From assembly GCF_000243135.2 (NCBI RefSeq), contig NC_019903.1:1898001-1962000 (forward strand): a stretch of 64,000 bases of DNA. Reading direction: 5' to 3'. Under the pieces are notes generated by a model that made no database searches, was not told the origin of the DNA, and saw only the letters and a list, made by a program, of their open reading frames with translations. This document shows positions 34,497 through 43,536 of this stretch, piece by piece. Both the position numbers and the translations under genes were made by a program. Source of the DNA: Desulfitobacterium dichloroeliminans LMG P-21439 (GTDB taxonomy: Bacteria; Bacillota; Desulfitobacteriia; Desulfitobacteriales; Desulfitobacteriaceae). The first letter of the stretch is position 1; each line of letters begins with the position of its first letter.

Positions 34497-34534
34497 AAGC
34501 AAAGACGGAAGAGGTTGCTCTTCCGTCTTTGCTT
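34497..34534 (+). terminator. Terminator between convergent genes
   Basis: Perfect 17-base arms (AAGCAAAGACGGAAGAG and complement) with a GTTG loop. The plus strand continues into CTTACC and then TTTTTT at about 34544, so the U-tract is slightly displaced. Confidence 0.75.
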
Positions 34535-34560
34535 ACCTATTGCTTTTTTGTCATAACTAT

Positions 34561-35850
34561 TTATTGGAGAGGTTGAAGTTTAATTTTCGTGGACATACCG
34601 ACACGTGTGACTTGAATCAGCTCTACCCCATCGAACGAAATATAATTTTCTTCACCGCTGAGTGCGATTTCTTTGTTTTTACCATCCTGGATAATATGAG
34701 CAATTTGGTCATCATAGATGATGATTTCGTTTTTAGCTCCAATAATTACCTTCTTAAGGTCATCAAAGGGTACAGAGCCTTCCCAGATTGTTTTAAATTC
34801 AAGGTTGTCTTCCTCTGAATGCTCTTCTGCACTGCGCACGCTCACTAAATAGTCATTTTCAACATGACCCAGATAAAGAGTTCCGGCTCGGTTTCCTAAG
34901 ATAATATCATTGGCGTCTTCAGAGATGATTTCCCTATTCCAGCCCTGCAAGGCAATGATTCGTTCTGATTGGCCTGAAGTGCTTTTCGCATATAAGGTTC
35001 CGAACTTATCTGAAGCCGCCAGCTGAGTGAGTGTTTCCTGTGCTCGATTTAAGTTTCTGACATTTTTCATGATATCAATCTCCATAAGTTCGAACTGCCC
35101 CTCATCCTCAATGGTCAGATAAAGCAGATTCGTGAAGGTGGAGACGACCATTTGATTGATTTCACCCCCAGCGGGGAAACTATCAATACTTCGGTTATAA
35201 CGATCATCAGGCGCAATTTCTTCTTCTTCGCTGGGAGGAAGCTCCAAAGTAAAGACCTCAGTTATTTGTGGGTTGTTGTAGCGGATTTCAGTGCGAGTTT
35301 TAGGCGATTTTTTTACAGGCTTTTCTGGTGTTGTCGGATTAGGATCCGGTGCCTGATTGGGATCCTCTACAGCATCAGGCTCGGTTGTTGGAGATGTGGT
35401 CGCACTATTATCTACAGTTCCCTGTTCATTTACTTCCTCAATCGGAACGATGACAGTAGTCGTTGGATTGGGATTTTTACGGGCGAAAAAGTAGACGAGG
35501 GTATCGCGGTCCGGGAGCCATTGATAGTAAATAACACCCTTATTATAATCACCATCCCCGGTCGGGGCCTTTTCAAAAACTACCTTTTCTTGATTTAGGT
35601 TATAAACCTTCAGTACCCCGTTCTCATGGTAGGCTAAATAATCTTTACCATAAGAAATCTGCAAGTTCTCCAAATTTGTACCGGGGATTTCAGCTTCTAA
35701 ATTTTCGACCACGATAGGTTGGGCTATGACCGGAGCCATGATCTTTGCTACTTGTCCATTTAGAAAATAGTAAAAAGTAAATTGGAGCATTAGAGAGACA
35801 ATGATCCAACTCGTTAACGTTAACATTAAAGCACGCGTCTTCTTCCTCAC
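34561..35850 (-). CDS. Signal-anchored hypothetical protein with acidic/proline linker
   Basis: A 429-aa protein that I cannot assign. One N-terminal hydrophobic anchor (about 9-30) is followed by an extracytoplasmic region of short beta-like repeats (YLAYHENGVLKVYNL, VYFFARKNP), a low-complexity Thr/Pro/Asp/Glu linker (about 140-185) and a second beta-rich part with further repeats (TLYLGHVENDYLVSV). The repeats suggest a beta-propeller interrupted by the linker. GTG start after GGGGGTG. It lies 27 bp downstream of the phosphodiester glycosidase gene and probably shares its transcript. Confidence 0.75.
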   Translation of the reverse strand: MRKKTRALMLTLTSWIIVSLMLQFTFYYFLNGQVAKIMAPVIAQPIVVENLEAEIPGTNLENLQISYGKDYLAYHENGVLKVYNLNQEKVVFEKAPTGDGDYNKGVIYYQWLPDRDTLVYFFARKNPNPTTTVIVPIEEVNEQGTVDNSATTSPTTEPDAVEDPNQAPDPNPTTPEKPVKKSPKTRTEIRYNNPQITEVFTLELPPSEEEEIAPDDRYNRSIDSFPAGGEINQMVVSTFTNLLYLTIEDEGQFELMEIDIMKNVRNLNRAQETLTQLAASDKFGTLYAKSTSGQSERIIALQGWNREIISEDANDIILGNRAGTLYLGHVENDYLVSVRSAEEHSEEDNLEFKTIWEGSVPFDDLKKVIIGAKNEIIIYDDQIAHIIQDGKNKEIALSGEENYISFDGVELIQVTRVGMSTKIKLQPLQ

Positions 35851-35877
35851 GTATACACCCCCATTATTCCATCACAA

Positions 35878-36843
35878 TTAAGGCTTAACCACAAATCCGG
35901 TAGGGATATACCGTTCACCAAAAATGTTCCAAAGCTTGTTCATAACTTTTCCGTTATAGACCATCTCTGATGAGGACCCGCCATCCAAATTAACTGCTTC
36001 AACCGCATCATACTCAATAAAAACATTCATCATATCTCTTAATGTTGCTCCGATACTCCAGGTAGGTTGACGACCATCAATTACAACAAAGATAATTGTT
36101 CCATCCTCCCGCTGACCAATACCGGTACGAGGAGCAATCCCCCAGCCCCCATCTCCAGCAACTGCCGGCTTACCATCTCTTATGAGAGGCGGATAGAAAC
36201 TAACTCCTTCTTTTATATCTTTTTCTTTAATATCATTCACATTCATTGGTTTAATGATAAGCTTACCCTCAGCATTGAGACCGATAAAGTCTACAGTCTT
36301 ATCGCCAACATTGTTATGAACGATTTCTCCATTCTTCACTGTGATTCCATCTGGGAAGGCGCCGTTACCTTCACCATTGGGATCATAAAAGCCGCCAGCG
36401 TTAATACCGGCAATTGCCCCTGCACCCTTAACCATATCCGTGAGTCTTTCCCCTGCTACTCCAATTTCTTGAGTAACCGCAACCTTAACTCGCTTCGGAT
36501 CACTAATGAGCATGACTTTTCCTTTGAAATTTTGACCTTGAATATCTTCAATAATGATTCCTGAAGCCGTGTCTTCTGTATTGGATTGTCGATCAATATT
36601 TAATCCTACTTGGGCACCTTGATCATCATAAGTGTGCATAATCTCACTGATTCTTTCATCGGAAAGAAAGAATCGCACGACCTGAGGATGACGTGATGTC
36701 TCAACTGCTCCCACGGCCATCACTTTGATCGCTTCAAAGGGTCCCCAGAATAGTACAAATGGAACAAGACAGGATGCAAAAACAATATTAAATAAAAAGA
36801 AAGTAATGATCATCTTCCAACGAATTCTGCCTTTTTTCTTCAT
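35878..36843 (-). CDS. NAGPA-type phosphodiester glycosidase (DUF2233)
   Basis: A 321-aa exported or membrane-anchored enzyme. A hydrophobic N-terminal segment (about 10-32) precedes a catalytic domain with GAIAGINAGGFYDPNG, RTGIGQREDGTIIFVVIDG and EAVNLDGGSSSEMVYNG, the signatures of the NAGPA/YngK-type family. Members cleave GlcNAc or related sugars from phosphodiester-linked glycans, such as cell wall polymers. The substrate here is unknown. The ribosome site (GAGGAGTG) is unusually far from the ATG. It is followed by the unassigned anchored protein. Confidence 0.88.
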   Translation of the reverse strand: MKKKGRIRWKMIITFFLFNIVFASCLVPFVLFWGPFEAIKVMAVGAVETSRHPQVVRFFLSDERISEIMHTYDDQGAQVGLNIDRQSNTEDTASGIIIEDIQGQNFKGKVMLISDPKRVKVAVTQEIGVAGERLTDMVKGAGAIAGINAGGFYDPNGEGNGAFPDGITVKNGEIVHNNVGDKTVDFIGLNAEGKLIIKPMNVNDIKEKDIKEGVSFYPPLIRDGKPAVAGDGGWGIAPRTGIGQREDGTIIFVVIDGRQPTWSIGATLRDMMNVFIEYDAVEAVNLDGGSSSEMVYNGKVMNKLWNIFGERYIPTGFVVKP

Positions 36844-36913
36844 GATGTTCGAACAATCACTCCTCTATTGTGCACTTTTTCATCAATACTCACCATAAAA
36901 ACAAGATAAAAAC

Positions 36914-36939
36914 AAGCCGCATGTGTTTAGTTGCGGCTT
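36914..36939 (-). terminator. Terminator of the OsmC gene
   Basis: AAGCCGC / GCGGCTT arms with a 12-nt loop, followed on the minus strand by GTTTTTATC. It separates the OsmC gene from the glycosidase transcript. Confidence 0.75.
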
Positions 36940-37031
36940 ATAAGTGTATAACTATGAACACGAATAAGTATAGCAAAAGCTGACTTGGGGTTCAACTCAC
37001 AAAGGATTAATTTATTCTAAACAAACATGAT

Positions 37032-37448
37032 TTATACTGGGTAGGTTTCCAATTTATATGTGAGGTTCGCGGATTTGTCAATCATATTTGCCACACTGCA
37101 ATATTTCTCCAAAGAAAGTTGAATAGCGTGCATTATTCTAGCTTTAGGCAGATTACTCCCCCAAAACTTATAAGTTAATTCGATATCGGTGAAGATACGT
37201 GGATGCTCAGAAGCCCGTTCGCCGACTACAGAAATCTCAAATCGTTCATAAGCAATTTGCATTTTTTCAAGGATAGTTACACAATCCATGCCGCTGCAAC
37301 CGGCAATAGCCATGAGTATAAGCTCCATAGGACTGGATCCATATCCTGAACCGCCTGCGGTCACACTACTATCTATTTGCGTGCGAAGCTTCGAGCCTCC
37401 CTCACCTTCAAAGTGCAATTCTTTAATATGAGTTACGGTGACTTTCAT
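37032..37448 (-). CDS. OsmC family peroxiredoxin-like protein
   Basis: A 138-aa protein of the OsmC/Ohr/YhfA superfamily. The peroxidatic cysteine region is MAIAGCSGMDCVTILEK (about residues 41-57) with the second cysteine in the later helix (KYCSVANM), as in YhfA-type members. They reduce hydroperoxides or act on sulfur compounds. The ATG at 37448 follows AGGAGG; a frame of 15 further codons upstream has no site. It is monocistronic with a terminator at 36914-36939. Confidence 0.88.
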   Translation of the reverse strand: MKVTVTHIKELHFEGEGGSKLRTQIDSSVTAGGSGYGSSPMELILMAIAGCSGMDCVTILEKMQIAYERFEISVVGERASEHPRIFTDIELTYKFWGSNLPKARIMHAIQLSLEKYCSVANMIDKSANLTYKLETYPV

Positions 37449-37650
37449 TCCAGGTCCTCCTAAAATATTGATTTTCTTATATAGTATATCCAATGAATTG
37501 CCAAACTAGGAAGCAAAAATCTATCTGGTTATTTAATAAACAATCAAGTATGTCACATTTGCCACCAAAAAGTAATTGTGTCATACTGAAAAAAATGCTA
37601 AACTATCAAATGTATGTAAGGCATTGATATAAATAAAGGAGTGCAGTAAG

Positions 37651-38655
37651 TTGGCAATTCGAATTGGTATTAATGGATTTGGTCGTATTGGACGGAACGT
37701 TTTTCGTGCTGCTTTCGGAAGAGAAAATATTGAAATTGTTGCGGTCAATAATCGCTCTACTGGTGAGATTTTACCTCATCTCCTAAAATACGATTCTGTG
37801 CATGGTATTTTTCCTGCACATATAGAATATTCACAAGATGGCTTTTTTGTGGATGGAAAACTGATTAAAGTAGTTTCCCACACGGAGCCTGGAGATATTC
37901 CGTGGGGTGAATTAGGCGTTGATGTCGTAGTTGAGTCTAGTGGTAAGTTCAATAATGGCACCGTCTGCCAGAAGCATCTAAAAAGTGGCGCGCGCAAGGT
38001 TGTTATCACTGCTCCGGCTAAGGAAGAAGATATAACGATCGTCTTAGGCGTTAATGAAGAAGAATATGATTCCCAAAAACACCATGTGATTTCCAATGCT
38101 TCCTGTACAACCAATTGCTTGGCTCCTGTAGCCAAAGTAATTCATGATAATTTCGGAATTAAGCGGGGATTGATGACCACTGTTCATTCTTATACAAACG
38201 ATCAACAGATTTTAGACCAATCCCATCGGGATTTGCGCCGGGCACGGGCAGCAGGTCTTTCCATCATTCCTACGACAACAGGTGCGGCAAAGGCTGTAGC
38301 TCTTGTCTTACCAGAGCTTAAAGGAAAACTCAATGGTTTTTCCTTGCGCGTTCCGACTCCAAATGTTTCCGTAATTGATTTAGTAGCAGAAATCGAAAAA
38401 AAAGCCACTAAAGAAGAAATTAACGCGGTGCTTCGCAGTGCCAGTCAAGGGAAAATGAAGGGAATCTTAGATTACACAGAACTACCCTTAGTATCTAGCG
38501 ACTTTAACGGAAATTCAGCATCGTCAATTATTGATGGATTATCCACAATGGTTATTGAGGATAACCTTATTAAAGTTATCTCTTGGTATGATAATGAATG
38601 GGGCTATTCCTGCCGAGTAGCCGATCTTGTAGAATATGTTAGTCGTGACCTCTAA
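37651..38655 (+). CDS. gapB: Glyceraldehyde-3-phosphate dehydrogenase, NADP-type (GapB-like)
   Basis: A 334-aa GAPDH with an intact active site (SNASCTTNC) and Rossmann start (GINGFGRIGR). Two specificity positions differ from the minus-strand isoform at 14106: the NAD-selecting Asp-Leu is replaced by Asn-Arg (VAVNNRS), and the later Leu-Pro/Glu pair before HKDL is Gln-Ser (ILDQSHRDL). The same kinds of changes in Bacillus GapB and chloroplast GAPDH allow NADP binding. This predicts a gluconeogenic, NADPH-linked isoform, suited to an autotroph building sugars from acetyl-CoA. TTG start after AAGGAG. Confidence 0.9.
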   Translation: MAIRIGINGFGRIGRNVFRAAFGRENIEIVAVNNRSTGEILPHLLKYDSVHGIFPAHIEYSQDGFFVDGKLIKVVSHTEPGDIPWGELGVDVVVESSGKFNNGTVCQKHLKSGARKVVITAPAKEEDITIVLGVNEEEYDSQKHHVISNASCTTNCLAPVAKVIHDNFGIKRGLMTTVHSYTNDQQILDQSHRDLRRARAAGLSIIPTTTGAAKAVALVLPELKGKLNGFSLRVPTPNVSVIDLVAEIEKKATKEEINAVLRSASQGKMKGILDYTELPLVSSDFNGNSASSIIDGLSTMVIEDNLIKVISWYDNEWGYSCRVADLVEYVSRDL

Positions 38656-38691
38656 ACATCAGCTAAGCTGACAAAGATGATATTTAATACA

Positions 38692-38723
38692 AAAGCAGGC
38701 TAGGGTTCAACCTAGTCTGCTTT
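38692..38723 (+). terminator. Terminator of the gapB-like gene
   Basis: AAAGCAG-GCTAGG arms around GTTCAA with one G-T wobble, followed on the plus strand by CATTTATAG, a weak U-tract. Convergent with the gene at 38759. Confidence 0.6.
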
Positions 38724-38758
38724 CATTTATAGTTATTTGCTACTTATTTATGTATACC

Positions 38759-39376
38759 TTACTTAACACTGTATTCCACAGAATCTTCCAGAACCAACTC
38801 ATGTTCTTGCGGAGCAAGAGTTGAAGAAATTTCCTGTTCCTCCTCTTCTCCTAAACGAAAGGGAAAAACAAGGATTATCAAAGCCATACCGCCAATGGAT
38901 AAAGCAGCATACTGTAATGAAATTAAAGAGAAAAGAATGGGGACATGGTTGGGGGGTGTACCAATAGAGTACCCTAGTTTATTTATAGACTCAAGGTCAA
39001 CGCCAGTGCGCTCCCATTTAAGTAATCCATAATAATCAACAGAATTTATTATTTTTTGCCCTGCCATAGCATAAGGAGCTTGGGAAGAAAGGTAAATAAA
39101 TCCTTTATTAGTATAGATTTTATCCTGTTCTAGGGTTTTGCCAGTTAGAGATTCTTTCGAAAAGCTTCTTTCGATCCGGAGAATATCATCCGAATGAATA
39201 TTTACATTTCCCTTCTCGGTAATCACAGAAAACAATTCACGATCAATGAGTTCGATATTAAGAACTTTAACGTCGAGGAGATTAACGCCGATAGAAGTTA
39301 CCATTGTAAAGATGAGGCAAAAAAGTATTACTAAGCTAGATAGCTTTTCACGGCTGAGCTTACTAACCTGCTGCAT
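38759..39376 (-). CDS. Uncharacterised bitopic membrane protein
   Basis: A protein of about 205 aa with two hydrophobic segments (about residues 15-35 and 155-178) that flank an extracytoplasmic domain of about 115 residues (NIELIDRELFSVITEKGNVN...). The ends are polar and acidic at the C-terminus. The frame is open to a TTG at 39421, but AAAGGAAG supports an ATG at 39376 at a long spacing. Not recognised. It lies 75 bp downstream of another uncharacterised membrane protein and may be co-transcribed with it. Confidence 0.6.
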   Translation of the reverse strand: MQQVSKLSREKLSSLVILFCLIFTMVTSIGVNLLDVKVLNIELIDRELFSVITEKGNVNIHSDDILRIERSFSKESLTGKTLEQDKIYTNKGFIYLSSQAPYAMAGQKIINSVDYYGLLKWERTGVDLESINKLGYSIGTPPNHVPILFSLISLQYAALSIGGMALIILVFPFRLGEEEEQEISSTLAPQEHELVLEDSVEYSVK

Positions 39377-39451
39377 AAAGTGTTGCACTTCCTTTGTCTG
39401 AGATTGTTCTTGCACGCTCAATCATACACTAATTTCGATAAACGAACAAAT

Positions 39452-40168
39452 TTACGGAGAGCTAAAATACTTCCCAAAACGTTTCAAGAGGGTGACTATC
39501 TCTTCTGAGGTAAGATTAAGGTATTGATTCATACTTTTCCTTGGAATAGGTGCTGGTTTTGCCCCGGTAGTCTCTGGAGGAACAACGCAACGTACGAAAA
39601 TTACAGCTAATAAAGCGAGAATGAGAAAAGGTACAGCACCACGCAGACCTGGAAAACTAATAATGGGTACATAAGCAAGAAGAGATGGGGTATATAGCTC
39701 ATTGCTATAGTCAACCGAAATATATATGGCCATATATAAGGGGCTATCAGGAGGAAGTTCCGTTGGGAAAGAAATGGGATCCGCTGTACTCAGTGAGTTA
39801 TTTATTGTATTCCTTTGAGTCGTGGCAGAACTAGGCTGCCGCGGTCCTAAATACTGAAGAAGGCTTTGCAATTCTCCGATGGGTATTTGAAGTAACTGCC
39901 CACTCGTAAAGTTGTGGATGGGCAGCTTTTCTAACTGAAAAACATATTTTGCTAAAAGCAAGAGTATCTGTGAGCCGAGCAAAACCCAAGGGGCTAAAAA
40001 TTGATGACTATTGATTAGGGGCTGGACAAAAGTAAAGGTAGGGCTTCCCGGAATAGAACTTATGCGGGTTAGTAATGCAAAGCCGACATTTATTGCTTGA
40101 ATAGAATTCGCCAATGATTCCTCAGCAGAGACTGGTCTTGATGATACATTTAGGTTAATCGCACTCAC
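39452..40168 (-). CDS. Uncharacterised membrane protein
   Basis: A 238-aa protein with hydrophobic segments at about 58-78 (FLAPWVLLGSQILLLLAKYV) and 175-193 (VPFLILALLAVIFVRCVV), and an intervening polar domain rich in Ser/Thr/Pro. The C-terminus (NLTSEEIVTLLKRFGKYF) looks like a short amphipathic helix. GTG start at 40168 with a weak site. No family is recognised. It shares the two-helix layout of the product at 38759, suggesting a functional pair, but I see no sequence similarity between them. Confidence 0.55.
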   Translation of the reverse strand: MSAINLNVSSRPVSAEESLANSIQAINVGFALLTRISSIPGSPTFTFVQPLINSHQFLAPWVLLGSQILLLLAKYVFQLEKLPIHNFTSGQLLQIPIGELQSLLQYLGPRQPSSATTQRNTINNSLSTADPISFPTELPPDSPLYMAIYISVDYSNELYTPSLLAYVPIISFPGLRGAVPFLILALLAVIFVRCVVPPETTGAKPAPIPRKSMNQYLNLTSEEIVTLLKRFGKYFSSP

Positions 40169-40275
40169 CTACTTCTTTATTAGCAATATATGGAATTGTA
40201 TTTTGTCCTGTTCAAAGCAGATACAGCTCTTAGTAATCTATATATATTATGTCCCAATAAAGAAGAAATAGAAAA

Positions 40276-40299
40276 AGAGGTGTAACTTTTTACACCTCT
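40276..40299 (-). terminator. Terminator of the exported Ig-like protein gene
   Basis: Perfect AGAGGTGTAA / TTACACCTCT arms with a 4-nt loop, followed on the minus strand by TTTTTCTATTTC. Confidence 0.85.
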
Positions 40300-40404
40300 A
40301 ATACGGCATCCAATCTTCCTAATTAATTGTGTTATATATCTTCTAAAGTTAGATTATCTGTTTATTATCAAATTAGATATTAATATCATAAGTGAAAATC
40401 AGAT

Positions 40405-40971
40405 TTATTTATTCCCGTTGGGTGACTTTACAGTAGAATCTACGTTAAAGAAAAAGCTTGCTTCTGTGTTCTGAGTAAGGCCGCCTTCAGCGTTGGGTTT
40501 GACTCTTAGAGTGATTTTATGTTGTCCGTCAGTAGCGCTCTTCCCTGCCGCGTCGCCCAGAGACTTAATCTCGCGGAAAGCTACTCTTGCTGTTGCTCCA
40601 GGATCAAGGGAAGGAAGCGTTCCGATTTTACTTACCTTCTGTTTGTCATCTCCTACTAAGGAGACCTCTAGCTCAATAGGAATATTGGTCATTTTGCCGC
40701 CGGTGGTGTTTTGAACAGTCGCGATAAGGTCGAACTTATTGGCATTGATAACTTGACTGGATTTAATGGTGACATTCCCATAGGTCAAGTCCTGTGTAAA
40801 TGAACCGGGCTCAACGGCGACACCTAACATTTTAACTTCGGGTACAGTCCCATTTGCACTCGCTTGCGTAGTTTTCCAAAGGGTGACTCCAGCAATCCCA
40901 ACGAGACAGACTAACAACCCACTTAGAAAAACAGTAAAGTATTTGCGATTAATCGCAACAATTTTGGCCAT
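40405..40971 (-). CDS. Signal-anchored protein with CARDB/Ig-like domain
   Basis: A 188-aa protein with one N-terminal hydrophobic segment (about 14-33) and a beta-sandwich-like domain (KFDLIATVQNTTGGKMTNIP, LEVSLVGDDKQK, LDPGATARVAFREI) resembling CARDB or FxLYD modules that carry adhesion or binding roles. ATG at 40971 has GGAGGTG six bases upstream; an earlier ATG five codons before has no site. No enzymatic motif. It is separated from the next two membrane genes by the terminator at 40276-40299. Confidence 0.7.
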   Translation of the reverse strand: MAKIVAINRKYFTVFLSGLLVCLVGIAGVTLWKTTQASANGTVPEVKMLGVAVEPGSFTQDLTYGNVTIKSSQVINANKFDLIATVQNTTGGKMTNIPIELEVSLVGDDKQKVSKIGTLPSLDPGATARVAFREIKSLGDAAGKSATDGQHKITLRVKPNAEGGLTQNTEASFFFNVDSTVKSPNGNK

Positions 40972-41005
40972 CTCAGGCACCTCCATTCGGTTTCATTCTC
41001 TAAGA

Positions 41006-41045
41006 AAAAAGTATGCATGTCTTCCTCAGGACATGCATACTTTTT
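41006..41045 (-). terminator. Terminator of the dnaD-dnaI pair
   Basis: Perfect 16-base arms (AAAAAGTATGCATGTC and complement) with an 8-nt loop, 12 bases past the DnaI stop. The arms end in T5, giving a U-tract. Confidence 0.88.
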
Positions 41046-41057
41046 CATAACAATGTA

Positions 41058-41888
41058 TTATTTTTTTCTTTCTCTATCTTGGTATTGTCGTAAACGAATA
41101 TCTTGTTCAACATCCATCTTGAAAATTCGACAGGATTGAATAAGACGTGAGGTTGTACGCAACCCTAAGTGTTCTTCCATTTGCTCCAGAGATAAATTGG
41201 AGGTAATAACGGTAGGTAACTGCTCATTCATTCGATAATTGATAATCGAATAGATTCGGTTGCGAGTCCATTCCGTATAGTTGTGTGCGCCTAAATCGTC
41301 CAGGATAAGAATCGGAATTTCACGAGCTGAATCCAAGAGATCCATCTCGTTCTCGTCTGTTTTATAGGTTGCGCGTAGCTGATCCAATAGGTCGGGAACC
41401 ACCAGAAAAAGAACGTGTTGTTCCTTTTCCATCAGTGAATTTGCAATAGAAGCGGCCAGAAAGGTTTTACCGGCACCCACGGGCCCAGTAAGCATTAGCC
41501 CTAAGCCATGGTAATCATTGAGACACCGATCAACAAACTCTCGCGAGGCATTTAGGGCTTTCAAAGCATTTTCAAGATGATTGCGATCCTGTAAATTAGA
41601 GGAGTTCTGATAATAGTTTTGATTGAAATTGTCAAAGCGACAATTGAGTAACCCTCGTGCCATCCGTGCATGGCGAAAAAGGTTTTCCATACGTTTTTGT
41701 TGCATGCAAGTACAAGGGCGTGCAGAAGTCCCATCAAAAATTATACCGCGATCCTCACATAGTGAGCAATTCACTGTGGACTTAAGAGGGTTGTGTATAA
41801 CATCAACTTGAGTATCGTCAGTTATTTCTCGTTTTTTCTTAAGTTCATCGAGATAATTTTCTTGCATAATATCTTTTAAATTTTTCAT
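41058..41888 (-). CDS. dnaI: DnaI/DnaC-like helicase-loader ATPase
   Basis: About 276 aa. A zinc-ribbon-like N-terminus (NCSLCEDRG...RPCTCMQQ) is followed by an AAA+ domain with Walker A GPVGAGKT (about residue 135), Walker B ILILDDLGA (about 195) and an arginine-finger region near the C-terminus (TSRLIQSC). It loads the replicative helicase at origins with DnaD/DnaB proteins. The frame is open to 41927, but AGAGGAG precedes the ATG at 41888 (only three bases away); both starts are possible. It follows the DnaD gene closely, as in Bacillota. Confidence 0.88.
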   Translation of the reverse strand: MKNLKDIMQENYLDELKKKREITDDTQVDVIHNPLKSTVNCSLCEDRGIIFDGTSARPCTCMQQKRMENLFRHARMARGLLNCRFDNFNQNYYQNSSNLQDRNHLENALKALNASREFVDRCLNDYHGLGLMLTGPVGAGKTFLAASIANSLMEKEQHVLFLVVPDLLDQLRATYKTDENEMDLLDSAREIPILILDDLGAHNYTEWTRNRIYSIINYRMNEQLPTVITSNLSLEQMEEHLGLRTTSRLIQSCRIFKMDVEQDIRLRQYQDRERKK

Positions 41889-41954
41889 TATCTCCTCTTT
41901 CCCCTTTCCTTTTTCCTCTAGCTCCATGCGCAGTTATACTATATAAAATGATTA

Positions 41955-42722
41955 TTACAGGTAAAAATTTTCATACTTATCGGATGGTACTTTACGATCA
42001 GGCTGTTGGGGGGACGTTTTTTTGGTGCGAGATTTCTCTTGTCTGGACTGGAAATTAACATCATCTGCTTCAACCTCATGTAAGGTACGCAGTCCTTTTT
42101 TTTCCCATTCTCTTAGGATAGAGTCAATATAACGAAAATTACGTATACCAGCCATAACGCCACGTTTGAAAGCAGCAAGAATTAATTCTTCAGAAAAATT
42201 CGAGGTAATCCAGGTGTCTATGACCTCGCATTCAATAGGGGTCAAAGGACGTCCTAATTCCTGTTCGAAAGTCGTGATAATTTGTCCAATGGTAGTTGAA
42301 CAAGTTGAGTCGGGTTGCTTATTAAGTTCCTTGCGCTGATTTTGTTCAGCTTCGAAATGTTTGAATTCATCGATAGCCCAACGTTCTGCTAATTCCTCAA
42401 TAAGTCCAACAAAACTATACCCCGTCGTGGATTGATGATCTTCGTGATTCCAGCTTTTTTTTAGGGAAAGATAATTGCGACTCATAAGATGAGTGATCAT
42501 TTCCTCTACCTGAATGACCTCGAGGTTCATGCGCTGAGCAAGAAGTTGAGCAGGGGGATTGGGATTGGTTTCAATCTCCCCCATGATTTGAATAATCAAC
42601 AAAGCTTCAATATGGCTGATTTCCAGCTCCGAATAATGATTTAGAAAATACTTGGGAATACCTACTGTTCCAGAAAAGAAAAGAGCTTGTACAAAGCTCC
42701 CGTAAAGATTCGTTCTAGACAT
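41955..42722 (-). CDS. dnaD: DnaD/DnaB-type replication initiation protein
   Basis: A 255-aa protein. The N-terminal half has a winged-helix dimerisation domain (ILLIIQIMGEIETNP..., RMNLEVIQVEEMITHL), and residues about 135-210 match the DnaD/phage-associated domain (LTPIECEVIDTW, LILAAFKRGV, FRYIDSILREWEKKG), including the YIDSILREW core. The C-terminus is basic and unstructured. It acts with DnaA and DnaI in chromosome initiation. ATG after GAGGAG. It lies 66 bp upstream of the helicase loader gene. Confidence 0.9.
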   Translation of the reverse strand: MSRTNLYGSFVQALFFSGTVGIPKYFLNHYSELEISHIEALLIIQIMGEIETNPNPPAQLLAQRMNLEVIQVEEMITHLMSRNYLSLKKSWNHEDHQSTTGYSFVGLIEELAERWAIDEFKHFEAEQNQRKELNKQPDSTCSTTIGQIITTFEQELGRPLTPIECEVIDTWITSNFSEELILAAFKRGVMAGIRNFRYIDSILREWEKKGLRTLHEVEADDVNFQSRQEKSRTKKTSPQQPDRKVPSDKYENFYL

Positions 42723-42928
42723 AAAAATTCACTCCTCTAAAGGACAATTATAACGTATTTTAAGATATTTGGGAGAGTAATCTCGCATGTTTAAATTAAT
42801 GCTTGAAATTCATTAATTAAGCACGAAATGACAGGTAATATTTTACTAACGATAACTGGAAATTAAAGGGATATTTTTATCCTGTGGCGTATATTCAGAT
42901 TATACAGTAATTAGGAGGTTGATTCCAG

Positions 42929-43519
42929 ATGGGACAGCATGAAGAACTCATTCAAATTATCAATAAATCAGGAGCTCACCATGCCTGGGGAGTAAAGCAT
43001 TGTACTCGCGTCTATCTGCTTGCTAAAGAATTAGCAGAGCCAATAAATTTAGATGATGAAGTACTATATTATTCAGCACTACTCCATGATACAGGGAGAT
43101 ACCCCGCTTATGCCTTAGCCAACGTGGATCACTCACTTCGTTCAAAGGGAGTCGCCGCAAATATTTTGCAAAGGATGGCTTTTCCAAGTCATAAGATTCC
43201 CATTGTCTTGGAAGCTATAGAAAATCATATGTACTATTCTGAGCCAGGTAGAAGTGATGAAGCAGTCTACTTACGGGACTCGGATATCCTCGATAATCTA
43301 GGAAATATTGGCCTCACTCGTTTATTCAGTTTGATTGGACAAGACGAGTTAATCCGTACCCCAGAAGATGCTATAGACAGAGCCCGCATTTTTGCCGAAG
43401 CATTGCCCAACAAGGTCTATACAAAAACTGGAAAACGGCTGGCTGTAAAGCGTCGCGAAGAAATCTTAAGATTTTTATCAGGAATAAAGAAGCAAACTTC
43501 GGAATTTGCTTATATCTAA
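42929..43519 (+). CDS. HD domain phosphohydrolase
   Basis: A 196-aa protein with an HD metal-binding domain: HAWGVKHCTRVYLLAKEL, the HD pair in LLHDTGRYPAYA and the later NHMYYSEPG...DSDILDN segment. The length and arrangement fit YedJ-like HD hydrolases acting on nucleotides or phosphate esters; the substrate is not evident. AGGAGG precedes the ATG at 42929. It converges on the beta-CASP RNase gene with 17 bases between stops and no obvious terminator there. Confidence 0.82.
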   Translation: MGQHEELIQIINKSGAHHAWGVKHCTRVYLLAKELAEPINLDDEVLYYSALLHDTGRYPAYALANVDHSLRSKGVAANILQRMAFPSHKIPIVLEAIENHMYYSEPGRSDEAVYLRDSDILDNLGNIGLTRLFSLIGQDELIRTPEDAIDRARIFAEALPNKVYTKTGKRLAVKRREEILRFLSGIKKQTSEFAYI

Positions 43520-43536
43520 GGGTTACATCCCTTACC

